64,000 nucleotides of DNA from Streptomyces aculeolatus (GTDB lineage Bacteria > Actinomycetota > Actinomycetes > Streptomycetales > Streptomycetaceae), in the NCBI RefSeq assembly GCF_020400605.1, contig NZ_JAINRD010000003.1, positions 310,001 to 374,000 on the forward strand. Reading direction: 5' to 3'. The notes under the pieces are model-generated. The model was not told where the DNA came from. It saw nothing but the letters and a program-made list of their open reading frames with translations, and did no database searches. The translations under genes and the position numbers were made by a program. Positions 32,479-39,790 of this stretch are shown here, in pieces (positions within the stretch are counted from its first letter, which is position 1; each line of letters begins with the position of its first letter).

Positions 32479-33846
32479 TCAGGCCGATCTGAGGAAGTCG
32501 TCCAGCACCCGCACGCCGAAGTGCAGCGCCTCGACCGGCACCCGCTCGTCCACGCCGTGGAACAACTCCTGGTAGTCGAAGCCGGCGGGGAGCTTGAGCG
32601 GCGAGAAGCCGTAGCCGGTGATGCCGAGGCGGGAGAACTGCTTGGCGTCGGTGCCGCCGGACATGCAGTACGGCACGACGCGCGCGCCGGGGTCGAAGCG
32701 CTCCAGGGAGGCGCGCATCGCGGCGTAGACGGGGGCGTCGACGGGGGCGGTGAGCGGCACCTCGCGGTGGCTGAACTCCCAGTCGACGTACGGGCCGGTC
32801 AGCTCGTCGAGCGTACGGGCGAACTCCTCCTCGCCGCCGGCCACCATCCGGCCGTCGACCTGGGCGGTGGCGCTGCCGGGGATGACGTTCACCTTGTAGC
32901 CCGCTTCGAGGACCGTGGGGTTGGAGCTGTTGCGCACGGTGGGGGCGACGAGGGCGGCGGCCGGGCCGAGCTTGCCGAGCAGCGCGTCCACGTCGAAGCC
33001 GGGGTCGTCCAGCTCCTCGGGGGCGACCTCGACGCCGTACGCGGCGGCCGTCCCGACGAGCGCGGCGCGGACGGTGGGCGTGAGCCGCACCGGCCAGCGG
33101 TGCTCGCCGATACGGCCGACGGCGGCGGCGAGGCGGGAGACCGCGTTGTCGGAGTTGACCTTCGAGCCGTGTCCGGCGCGGCCGCGGGCGGTCAGCCGCA
33201 GCCAGGCCGTGCCGCGCTCGCCGGCGGCGACCGGGTAGAGGCGCAGGCCGTCGCCGGCGTGGAAGGTGAAGGCGCCGGACTCGCTGATGCCCTCGGTGCA
33301 GCCGTCGAAGAGCGGGGCGTGCTCCTCGGCGAGGTAGCCGGAGCCGTACTCGGCGCTGGCCTCCTCGTCGGCGGTGAAGGCGAGCACGATGTCGCGGCGG
33401 GGGCGGACGCCGGCGCGCGCCCAGGCCCGTACGACCGCGAGGACCATCGCGTCCATGTTCTTCATGTCGATGGCGCCGCGGCCCCAGACGACGCCGTCGC
33501 GCACCTCGCCGGAGAACGGGTGGACGCTCCAGTCGGCGGGCTCGGCGGGCACCACGTCGAGGTGGCCGTGGACGAGCAGGGCGGGCGCGGCGGGGTCGGT
33601 GCCCTCGATGCGGGCCACGACGTTCGTCCGGTCGGGGGCCTTCTCCAGCAGGGCGGGCTCGATGCCGGCGCCGGCGAGCCGCTCCGCGACGTACTCCGCG
33701 GCCTGGCGCTCGACGCCGTCGCCGCCGCCGTGGTTGGTGGTGTCGATGCGGATCAGGTCGGAGGTGAAGCGCACCACCTCGTCCAGCGCGGCGTCGTCCG
33801 GGCCCGGGCCCTGCACGGCCGGGCCGGGTGCGGTCGCGTCAGCCAT
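32479..33846 (-). CDS. M20-family dipeptidase/carboxypeptidase
   Basis: 455-residue zinc exopeptidase. Metal and catalytic motifs are LLVHGHLDVVPAEPADW (His, Asp), VWGRGAIDMKNM (bridging Asp), TADEEASAEYGSGYL (Glu pair) and the dimerisation-domain segment GRAGHGSKVNSDNAV. Near the C-terminus are CMSGGTDAKQFSRLG and ELFHGVDERVPV (last His). ATG 33846 follows GGAGGAGC and overlaps the end of the M55 gene by 8 bases, so both are coupled. The substrate is probably a di- or oligopeptide released by the neighbouring peptidases. Confidence 0.92.
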   Translation of the reverse strand: MADATAPGPAVQGPGPDDAALDEVVRFTSDLIRIDTTNHGGGDGVERQAAEYVAERLAGAGIEPALLEKAPDRTNVVARIEGTDPAAPALLVHGHLDVVPAEPADWSVHPFSGEVRDGVVWGRGAIDMKNMDAMVLAVVRAWARAGVRPRRDIVLAFTADEEASAEYGSGYLAEEHAPLFDGCTEGISESGAFTFHAGDGLRLYPVAAGERGTAWLRLTARGRAGHGSKVNSDNAVSRLAAAVGRIGEHRWPVRLTPTVRAALVGTAAAYGVEVAPEELDDPGFDVDALLGKLGPAAALVAPTVRNSSNPTVLEAGYKVNVIPGSATAQVDGRMVAGGEEEFARTLDELTGPYVDWEFSHREVPLTAPVDAPVYAAMRASLERFDPGARVVPYCMSGGTDAKQFSRLGITGYGFSPLKLPAGFDYQELFHGVDERVPVEALHFGVRVLDDFLRSA

Positions 33847-34672
33847 ACTGCTCCTCCACGGCGGCCGAGACGAGCGTGGTGACCGCCTTGAAGCAGCGGA
33901 TGCCCTCGTACATGGTCTCCGTCGTATACGCCACGCGCCGCTCACCGGCCGGCGCCACGCCCGGCACCACCGTGGCCGCGCCGGCCAGGTGCTCTGCGTC
34001 GAACTCCAGCTCCACCGTGAACGGCCCGCCGCGCACCGGTTCCGTGCGCACGGCGAGCGCCGCGGCCTCGGTGGCCGCCGCGCGGATGTCCGCCGCCGTA
34101 CGGGCCGGGGTGCGGCACACCGCCGCGTACCGCGAGACGTAGTCCTTGACGGCGACGCCGGGGGCCGCGGGCGCGTACCCCTTGGCGTCCTCGACGGTCT
34201 TGTCGTCGCCCGTGACGAGGACCACCGGGACCCCGAACTCGGCGACCACGTGCGCGTTCAGCAGGCCCTCGCTGGCCCGCACGCCGTTGAGCCAGACGCC
34301 CGTGATGGAGTTGGCGAGGTAGGTGTGCGCGAGGACGCCCTCGGCGCCCGCACCCGTGTGGTAGCCCACGAAGGCGATGCCGTCGACGTCGCCGTGCTGG
34401 ACGCCCTCGACCATGGACAGCGACTTGTGCCGTCCGGTGAGCATCTCGGCGCGGTCGTCGAGCCGCTCCAGCAGCAGATTGCGCATCGTCCAATGCGCCT
34501 CGTTGACCAGCACCTCGTCGGCGCCGCCGGCGAAGAAGCCCTCGATGGCCGCGTTGACGTCGGATGTGAACATCGGCCGGCAGCGCTCCCACTGCGGGCC
34601 GCCGGGAAGCACGTCGGCGGGCCACGTGACGCCGGTGGCCCCCTCCATGTCTGCGCTGATCAAGACCTTCAT
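33839..34672 (-). CDS. M55-family D-aminopeptidase (DppA-like)
   Basis: 277 residues matching the DppA D-aminopeptidase family, zinc enzymes that cut D-Ala-D-Ala and D-Ala-Gly type peptides. It begins VLISADMEGATGVTWPADV with the metal-binding Asp-x-Glu, and has DVNAAIEGFFAGGADEVLVNEAHW, FVGYHTGAGAEGVLAHT (metal-ligand His) and GVPVVLVTGDDKTVEDA. It is the first gene of an operon with M20, S9-S66 and DinB genes. A DasR-like palindrome lies 56 bases upstream of the ATG. Confidence 0.9.
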   Translation of the reverse strand: MKVLISADMEGATGVTWPADVLPGGPQWERCRPMFTSDVNAAIEGFFAGGADEVLVNEAHWTMRNLLLERLDDRAEMLTGRHKSLSMVEGVQHGDVDGIAFVGYHTGAGAEGVLAHTYLANSITGVWLNGVRASEGLLNAHVVAEFGVPVVLVTGDDKTVEDAKGYAPAAPGVAVKDYVSRYAAVCRTPARTAADIRAAATEAAALAVRTEPVRGGPFTVELEFDAEHLAGAATVVPGVAPAGERRVAYTTETMYEGIRCFKAVTTLVSAAVEEQYG

Positions 34673-34727
34673 GCCGAGCCACGGTACGCGGTCGGACGAA
34701 GCGGTGAAACCCCTGTGGATACGTACA

Positions 34728-34741
34728 GAGGTCTAGACCTC
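34728..34741 (-). promoter_or_regulatory. DasR/HutC-type operator GAGGTCTAGACCTC
   Basis: A perfect 14-bp palindrome with the core GGTCTAGACC, identical to the core of the DasR responsive element of Streptomyces (consensus ACTGGTCTAGACCAGT) and of Bacillus NagR sites. The outer bases differ from consensus. It lies between the end of the exporter gene and the start of the M55 peptidase operon. Confidence 0.7.
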
Positions 34742-34870
34742 ACCAACTCCCCCGGAACGCCCCGCGACCAGCCATTTCAACGGCATCCCCGCCTCTGCGC
34801 CAGCCGGAGCAAGCACGACCGCGGCGACCTGCCCGGAACCCCGGCGTCCGCCCCGGTGTCCGCCCGGTGC

Positions 34871-37366
34871 CTAGTCGCCGTGCCCGAGTTGGAGGTCCCG
34901 CTCCGTGCGGCCGCCGCCCTCCACCCGCAGCACCGTGGCCACCGGCGGGTACCCCGCCGCGATGACGGTGTACTCGCCCGCCGACAGGTCGACGAAGCGG
35001 AACGCGCCGTCCGGGCCCGTGGTGCCGGTGTCCACGACATTGCCGGCGGCGTCCAGCAGGGTGACCCGGGCGTCCTCCACCGGCCTGCCGCCGTACGCCC
35101 GCACCGTGCCGCGCAGCACCGCGCCGCCCGCCAGCTCGACGTCCTGCCGGGTCTCCCGCGCCGCCTGCACCGAGACCGGCAGCGCCGCGGGCCGGAAGCC
35201 CGGCGCGGTGGCCGCGAGGGTGTACTCGCCCGCGACCAGCTCCCCGATGGCGTACGAGCCGTCGTGGCTGCTGCGCGCGGAGGCGACGACCTCCCCGCGC
35301 GCGTCGGTGAGCGTGACGACGACGTTGCCCAGCGGCGTGCCGTCGGCCGCCGCGACGGTCCCGCAGATGCGTCCCGCGCCGCCGAGCACGAGGTCCAGCT
35401 CCACCGGCCGGTCCCCCACGGTGACCGTCACCGCCTGCGGCTGGTGCCCGCCGGCCGCGGCCACCAGGACGTACGAGCCGGCGCCCGGCGTGGGCAGCAC
35501 GTACCGGCCGTCGTCGCGGCTGGCGTCGCGGCCGACCTGGCGGCCGGCGCCGTCGATGAGCGTGAGCGCAGCGCGCGGCACGGTGGTGCCGTCCTGGTGC
35601 TGCACGCTGCCGCAGACCGGCACGCCGGCACCCGCCGGGGCGGCGGCGCGGGCCGTGGGCACGGTGGTGTCGACCGCCGGGTACTCGTCCGTGGCGGGGC
35701 CAGGCCCCGGGAGGTTCTGGGACACCAGTGGTCTCTCCTTCAGCAAGAACGCGAACACCACACCGAGAACGAGCACGGGCACCAGGTACAGGAAGATGCC
35801 CGGCATGGCCTCGGCGTAGGCGCGGATGTAACCGTCGCGCAGCTCGGCGTCGAGCGCGTGGACGGCCTCGGGGGTGATCGACTCGGCCTCCGGCAGCGTG
35901 GCGCCGGGGGGCGGCGGGGGCAGGGTGCCGGCCAGTTCGTCGGCGAGGCGGTCGAAGAAGACGGTGCCGAAGACGGCGGTGCCGACCGAGCCGCCGATCT
36001 GCCGGAAGTAGTTGTGCGCGCTGGTCGCGACGCCCAGGTCGGCGGGGCGTACCGCGTTCTGCACGGCGAGGACGAGGACGGGCAGGACGAGGCCGAGGCC
36101 GACGCCGAGGACGCCCATCCAGATGCTGTACGAGAGCTGCGAGGTGTTCTCGTCCAGGCGGGAGAGCAGCCACATGCCGACCGCGGCGACGGCGCAGCCG
36201 ACCACCGGGTAGGGGCGGTAGCGGCCGGTGCGGGTGATGAGCTGGCCGGAGGCGATGGAGGCGACGACGGTGCCGATCATCATCGGCAGCATCAGCAGTC
36301 CGGACTCGGTGGCGCTGGCGCCGTCGACCATCTGCAGGAAGGTCGGCAGGTAGCTGGCCGCACCGAACATCGCCACCCCCGTCACCACCCCGACCAGGGA
36401 GGTGACGTTGAAGATGCTGTCGCGGAAGAGGCGCAGGGGCATGACGGGTTCGACGGCGAAGTGCTCGATGACGAGCAGCAGGACGACGGCGCCGACGGCG
36501 CCCGCGCCGAGGCCCAGGATGACGTCGGAGGTCCAGGCGTACTCCAGGCCGCCCCAACTCGTCAGCAGCACCAGGCAGGTGGAGGCGGCGGCGAGGAACA
36601 GCCCGCCGAGGACGTCGAGCCGGGGCCGGGCGGCCGGCTTGGGCAGCTTCAGCACCACGCCGGTCACCAGCAGGGTGAGCAGCCCGAAGGGCACGTTGAA
36701 GTAGAAGCACCAGCGCCACGACAGCTCGTCGGTGAAGAACCCGCCGAGCAGCGGTCCCGCGACCGACGCGAGCCCGAAGGCCGCACCGATCAGCCCCATG
36801 TACCGGCCGCGTTCGCGGGACGGGACGATGTCCGCGATGATCGCCTGCACGCCGATCATGAGGCCGCCCGCGCCCAGCCCCTGGATGGCGCGGAAGGCGA
36901 TCAGCTGGTCCATGCTGCCCGCGGCCCCGGCGAGCGCGGAGCCGATGACGAACACCACGATGGAGAACTGGAAGACGCCCTTGCGGCCGAAGAGGTCGCC
37001 GAGCTTGCCATAGATCGGCAGGCTGATGGTGGACGTGAGCAGATAGGCGGTGATCGCCCAGGACATCCGGTCCAGGCCGTGCAGTTCACCGACGATCTTC
37101 GGCAGCGCGGTGGCGACGATCATCTGCTCCAGCGCGGCTAGGAGCAGCGCGAGCATCAGCGCCGGGAACACCAGCCGGACGCGCCGCGGGCTCAGCTCCC
37201 CGCCGTCGCCGGTGCCGCCCGCCGCGCCGCGCCCGGACGGCGGTCCGCCCTTCCCGGTACGTCCCGGCCGTCGCGCCGGCTTCGCCGGTCCCGCCGCCGG
37301 GCCGGCCGCGGGCACGGTGACCGGCTCGTCGTTCACCAGGGTCGTCCCCACGTGCCAGCTCCCCAT
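34871..37366 (-). CDS. DHA2-type MFS exporter fused to three Ig-like (carboxypeptidase regulatory-like) domains
   Basis: About 830 residues. After a basic Pro/Gly-rich N-terminus come 14 predicted helices of the EmrB/QacA family, with [17 protein letters not shown], the motif [17 protein letters not shown] and motif [20 protein letters not shown] loop of about 60 residues lies between helices 13 and 14. From about residue 600 three repeats of a beta-sandwich unit follow: [38 protein letters not shown] and [19 protein letters not shown], each ending in [24 protein letters not shown]. By helix count this tail should be cytoplasmic, although such domains are usually extracellular. The start is uncertain: ATG 37387, ATG 37366, or GTG 37351 with a better GGGGAG site. 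Confidence 0.85.
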   Translation of the reverse strand: MGSWHVGTTLVNDEPVTVPAAGPAAGPAKPARRPGRTGKGGPPSGRGAAGGTGDGGELSPRRVRLVFPALMLALLLAALEQMIVATALPKIVGELHGLDRMSWAITAYLLTSTISLPIYGKLGDLFGRKGVFQFSIVVFVIGSALAGAAGSMDQLIAFRAIQGLGAGGLMIGVQAIIADIVPSRERGRYMGLIGAAFGLASVAGPLLGGFFTDELSWRWCFYFNVPFGLLTLLVTGVVLKLPKPAARPRLDVLGGLFLAAASTCLVLLTSWGGLEYAWTSDVILGLGAGAVGAVVLLLVIEHFAVEPVMPLRLFRDSIFNVTSLVGVVTGVAMFGAASYLPTFLQMVDGASATESGLLMLPMMIGTVVASIASGQLITRTGRYRPYPVVGCAVAAVGMWLLSRLDENTSQLSYSIWMGVLGVGLGLVLPVLVLAVQNAVRPADLGVATSAHNYFRQIGGSVGTAVFGTVFFDRLADELAGTLPPPPPGATLPEAESITPEAVHALDAELRDGYIRAYAEAMPGIFLYLVPVLVLGVVFAFLLKERPLVSQNLPGPGPATDEYPAVDTTVPTARAAAPAGAGVPVCGSVQHQDGTTVPRAALTLIDGAGRQVGRDASRDDGRYVLPTPGAGSYVLVAAAGGHQPQAVTVTVGDRPVELDLVLGGAGRICGTVAAADGTPLGNVVVTLTDARGEVVASARSSHDGSYAIGELVAGEYTLAATAPGFRPAALPVSVQAARETRQDVELAGGAVLRGTVRAYGGRPVEDARVTLLDAAGNVVDTGTTGPDGAFRFVDLSAGEYTVIAAGYPPVATVLRVEGGGRTERDLQLGHGD

Positions 37367-37631
37367 CGTCCGCCTGCGCCGGACCATTCTTCGCACCGCC
37401 CAAGATCCCGGGGCAAACGCGATTCACTCCCCCGCGGGGCGGTGCGGGAGGGCGCCAACTCTGTTGCCCGGGGCGTCGATCGGGCGCTCATCAGCGGCTT
37501 TCGCGTCGCCCCCGCCGAGCAGGCGGGCGTACGGGCGCGCGGGAGGAATCCACCCGAACCGGCGAGCCGCGCGGCGGCCCGTACGGCGCGGCGTTGACCG
37601 GGGTCACCCGATAGGGGACTCGACGGGAAGG
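37367..37631. other. divergent intergenic region between exporter and radical-SAM genes
   Basis: No gene is supported here. It holds a TTGACC at about 37596 that could be a -35 box, and GC-rich inverted repeats around the CCGTACGGCG segment. A promoter for the leftward exporter must lie here, but no good -10 is visible. Confidence 0.4.
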
Positions 37632-37649
37632 GAACGTGTGTTCTATTCT
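37632..37649 (+). promoter_or_regulatory. LexA (SOS) box abutting a -10 element
   Basis: GAACGTGTGTTC (37632-37643) fits the Gram-positive LexA box GAAC-N4-GTTC exactly. TATTCT (37644-37649) follows at once as the -10 box, so LexA would cover the core promoter of the radical-SAM gene whose ATG is at 37676. Confidence 0.75.
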
Positions 37650-37675
37650 CGGCGGCAGATCAACGGGAGGTGCCG

Positions 37676-38734
37676 ATGCGCTGGGAGAATCTGACCGACG
37701 AGGCCGCCGACGGCGGCGCGGGCACGGGGGCCGCACCACCGGCCCTCTTCGGCACGGCCGCCGTCGTCACCCGCACGTTCGACACCCCGGAGTTCCGCGG
37801 GATCACGTTCCACGAGGTGCGGGCGCGCTCGATCGTCAACAGGGTGCCGGGAGCGTCCCGGATGGCCTTCGACTGGACCGTGAACCCGTACCGGGGGTGC
37901 AGCCACGCCTGCGTCTACTGCTTCGCGCGCAAGACGCACGGCTATCTGGACCTCGACACCGGCCGCGGCTTCGACTCGCAGATCGTGGTGAAGGTCAACG
38001 CCCCGGAGCTGCTGCGGCGCGAGCTGGCGAGCCGCCGGTGGCGCGGGGAGCACATCGCCATGGGCACGAACGTCGACTGCTACCAGCGGGCCGAGGGGCG
38101 GTACCGCCTGATGCCCGGCATCCTGGCGGCGCTGCGGGACTTCGCCAACCCGTACTCGATCCTCACCAAGGGCACGCTGATCCTCCGCGACCTGCCGCTG
38201 CTCAAGCAGTCGGCCGAGGTCACGCAGGTCGGGGTGGCGGTCTCGGTGGGCTTCCTGGACGAGGAGCTGTGGCGCACGGTCGAGCCGGGCACGCCCGCGC
38301 CGCAGCGCCGGCTCGACGTGGTGCGCACGCTCGCGGAGCACGGCATCGGCTGCGGGGTGCTGATGGCTCCGGTGATCCCGTTCCTCAGCGACTCACCCGG
38401 GCAACTGCGCGCCACGGTGCGGGCGGTGGCGGAGGCGGGCGCCACGTCGGTGACGCCGCTGGTGCTCCATCTGCGGCCGGGCGCGCGGGAGTGGTTCATG
38501 GCCTGGCTGGAGCGCCACCACCCGCATCTGGTCCGCCGGTACCGCACGATGTACGCGGGCGGGTCGTACGCGCCGAAGTGGTACCAGCGCCAGATCACCC
38601 GCCAGGTGCACGAGTACGCGACGGAGCTGGGCATAGGCCCGTCGGCCCCCGGCATCGCGCGCCGCGTCGAGCCCGAGGAAGGTCCCGCGGCGCCGCCGGA
38701 GGGCCCGGGGAACACGCAGTTGACGCTCCTGTGA
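37676..38734 (+). CDS. Rv2578c-type radical SAM protein (SPL-like)
   Basis: 352-residue radical SAM enzyme of the Rv2578c/spore-photoproduct-lyase-like family. The iron-sulfur cluster motif C-x3-C-x2-C is at Cys75, Cys79 and Cys82 in YRGCSHACVYC. Also seen are GTNVDCYQRAEGRYRLMPGIL, PYSILTKGTLILRDL and VAVSVGFLDEELWRTVEPGTP. The mycobacterial relative contains an intein; here there is none. The reaction is unknown. The family relationship and the LexA box point to repair of damaged nucleic acid (inference). ATG 37676 has GGGAGG five bases upstream. GTG 37670 is unlikely because it overlaps that site. Confidence 0.9.
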   Translation: MRWENLTDEAADGGAGTGAAPPALFGTAAVVTRTFDTPEFRGITFHEVRARSIVNRVPGASRMAFDWTVNPYRGCSHACVYCFARKTHGYLDLDTGRGFDSQIVVKVNAPELLRRELASRRWRGEHIAMGTNVDCYQRAEGRYRLMPGILAALRDFANPYSILTKGTLILRDLPLLKQSAEVTQVGVAVSVGFLDEELWRTVEPGTPAPQRRLDVVRTLAEHGIGCGVLMAPVIPFLSDSPGQLRATVRAVAEAGATSVTPLVLHLRPGAREWFMAWLERHHPHLVRRYRTMYAGGSYAPKWYQRQITRQVHEYATELGIGPSAPGIARRVEPEEGPAAPPEGPGNTQLTLL

Positions 38735-38746
38735 CGCCGTGGCGCC

Positions 38747-39358
38747 TCATGGCGACGGGGTGCGGGGGCCGATGCGGGTGATCGCCGCCGTGGCCGCCCG
38801 CCACAGCTGCGGGAAGCCGAGCGCCTCGGAGAGCGCCGGGATCGCCCGCTGGTCGCCCAGCTCGCCCAGCCCCTCGACGCACGCGGTGGCGATCGGCCAG
38901 TGGTGCTGCGGCTCGCGCACCAGCCGCTGCAGCGTGCTGATCAGCGCCGGCGCCGACTCCGGTGCGCGGAGCCGCACCAGCAGCCGGATGGCGTGCAGCG
39001 CGTACGCGGTGCGCAGCGGGTTCGTCGCCAGGGCCGCCGCGGCCCGCGCCGTGCGCGGGTCGCCGAGCCGGGCGAGTGCGCACGCGGCGCTCTCCGCCCG
39101 TACCGGATCGCGGTAGTTGAGCAGCAGCACCAGCGTCTCGAACGCCCGCCGGTCCCCCGCCGTGCCCAGCGCGAAGGCCGCCAGCTCCCGGGCCCACAGC
39201 GGCTCGCCCGGCAGTTCCAGCACGCGCGCCAGCTCCTCGTGGGCGGTGGTCGTGCGCTGCCGCGCGAGCGCGGTCATGTGCTCGAACCGCGCCCGCGCGG
39301 GCGGGTCCTCCAGCCTGCCGCGGATCCGTTCGGTGAGCGCCAGATACTCCTGGTCCAT
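38747..39358 (-). CDS. HEAT-repeat-like helical protein
   Basis: 203 residues of repeated alpha-helical hairpins (ELAAFALGTAGDRRAFETLVLLL, ESAACALARLGDPRTARAAA, ATACVEGLGELGDQRAIPALSEAL) with the GDxRA turns typical of HEAT/PBS-lyase repeats. It is likely a protein-protein interaction scaffold and I cannot name a partner. ATG at 39358. It converges on the SOS-controlled radical-SAM gene with only 12 bases between the stops, so the two are separate transcripts. Confidence 0.78.
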   Translation of the reverse strand: MDQEYLALTERIRGRLEDPPARARFEHMTALARQRTTTAHEELARVLELPGEPLWARELAAFALGTAGDRRAFETLVLLLNYRDPVRAESAACALARLGDPRTARAAAALATNPLRTAYALHAIRLLVRLRAPESAPALISTLQRLVREPQHHWPIATACVEGLGELGDQRAIPALSEALGFPQLWRAATAAITRIGPRTPSP

Positions 39359-39460
39359 GCCTCGGCCCCCTGCCTCGCCGGCACTCAGGGTACGTATCCC
39401 GCCACCGGTCGGTGACGGGGTCGTCGATCGGGGTTCACTCCAGGTGTGCCCTGCTGCTGG

Positions 39461-39482
39461 GTACATTCCCTGTACATTCCCT
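39461..39482. repeat. tandem 11-mer GTACATTCCCT x2
   Basis: Two exact head-to-tail copies of an 11-base unit. The spacing of one helical turn is what PhoP and other response regulators bind. The unit itself only partly resembles the PHO-box unit (GTTCACC), although GGTTCACTCCA occurs 29 bases upstream. Confidence 0.55.
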
Positions 39483-39520
39483 GATTCGCCCCCTGGCGCC
39501 CATGGTTACCGACGAGTTAA

Positions 39521-39549
39521 GCTCGGAGGACGAGCAGCACCCCTGCTCG
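39521..39549 (+). other. two mutually exclusive hairpins in the leader
   Basis: GCTCG-GAGGA-CGAGC (39521-39535) shares its right arm with CGAGCAG-CACCC-CTGCTCG (39531-39549), so only one can form at a time. The first presents GAGGA in its loop. This may be a regulatory switch in the leader or a small RNA. It is also possible by chance. Confidence 0.35.
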
Positions 39550-39790
39550 GGCGGTCTGGTGACGCAGCCGCCGAGAGCTGAAGTCGGTTCGGCAACTGAC
39601 AGCACGCGCGACGGGCGCTCCGGTGCCCGTGGCGGAACGCCCGGCCCCGGGACAGGGCCGGCCGCGACTCCCGCCGCCGCGCGCCCCGCCGCCCCGCGCG
39701 GTTCCCCGCCGTGGGCCCCCGTGCCCCGGCCCGGCCGCCGCGCGCCGCGGCCCCGGCCCTCATCTCCCGCGTCACGACTGGAGTCCCGCG

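Larger units (their letters stand above)
39359..39790. other. 432-bp intergenic region, lower GC in its centre
   Basis: Separates the leftward HEAT gene from the rightward dehydrogenase gene. It holds an exact tandem 11-mer (39461-39482), a GGTTCACTCC segment near 39432, a lower-GC patch (39480-39610) with overlapping hairpins, and a GC-rich low-complexity stretch (39620-39780). A short frame from ATG 39502 with a TTA codon is open, but I cannot support it as a gene. It probably contains the dehydrogenase promoter and a long leader. Confidence 0.5.

Noticed and set aside
29265..32492. A 1000-codon open frame on the plus strand opposite the S9-S66 gene
   Set aside because: It is the complement of a clear enzyme gene. 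Its translation is low-complexity (Gly/Ala/Val/Asp-rich) without domains, as expected for the antisense frame of very GC-rich DNA.
33374..37141. A 1255-codon open frame on the plus strand opposite the M20, M55 and exporter genes
   Set aside because: It spans several real genes on the other strand, changes composition at their borders and has no family features.
37676..38734. Intein in the Rv2578c-type radical SAM protein
   Set aside because: The mycobacterial relative has one, but here the coding region is of normal length with no intein blocks.
39502..39780. Short frame from ATG 39502 containing a TTA codon
   Set aside because: It has no good ribosome binding site, quickly turns into Pro/Arg low-complexity sequence and runs on into the antisense-like frame of the dehydrogenase. 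Not supportable as a gene, although the region is kept as an observation.
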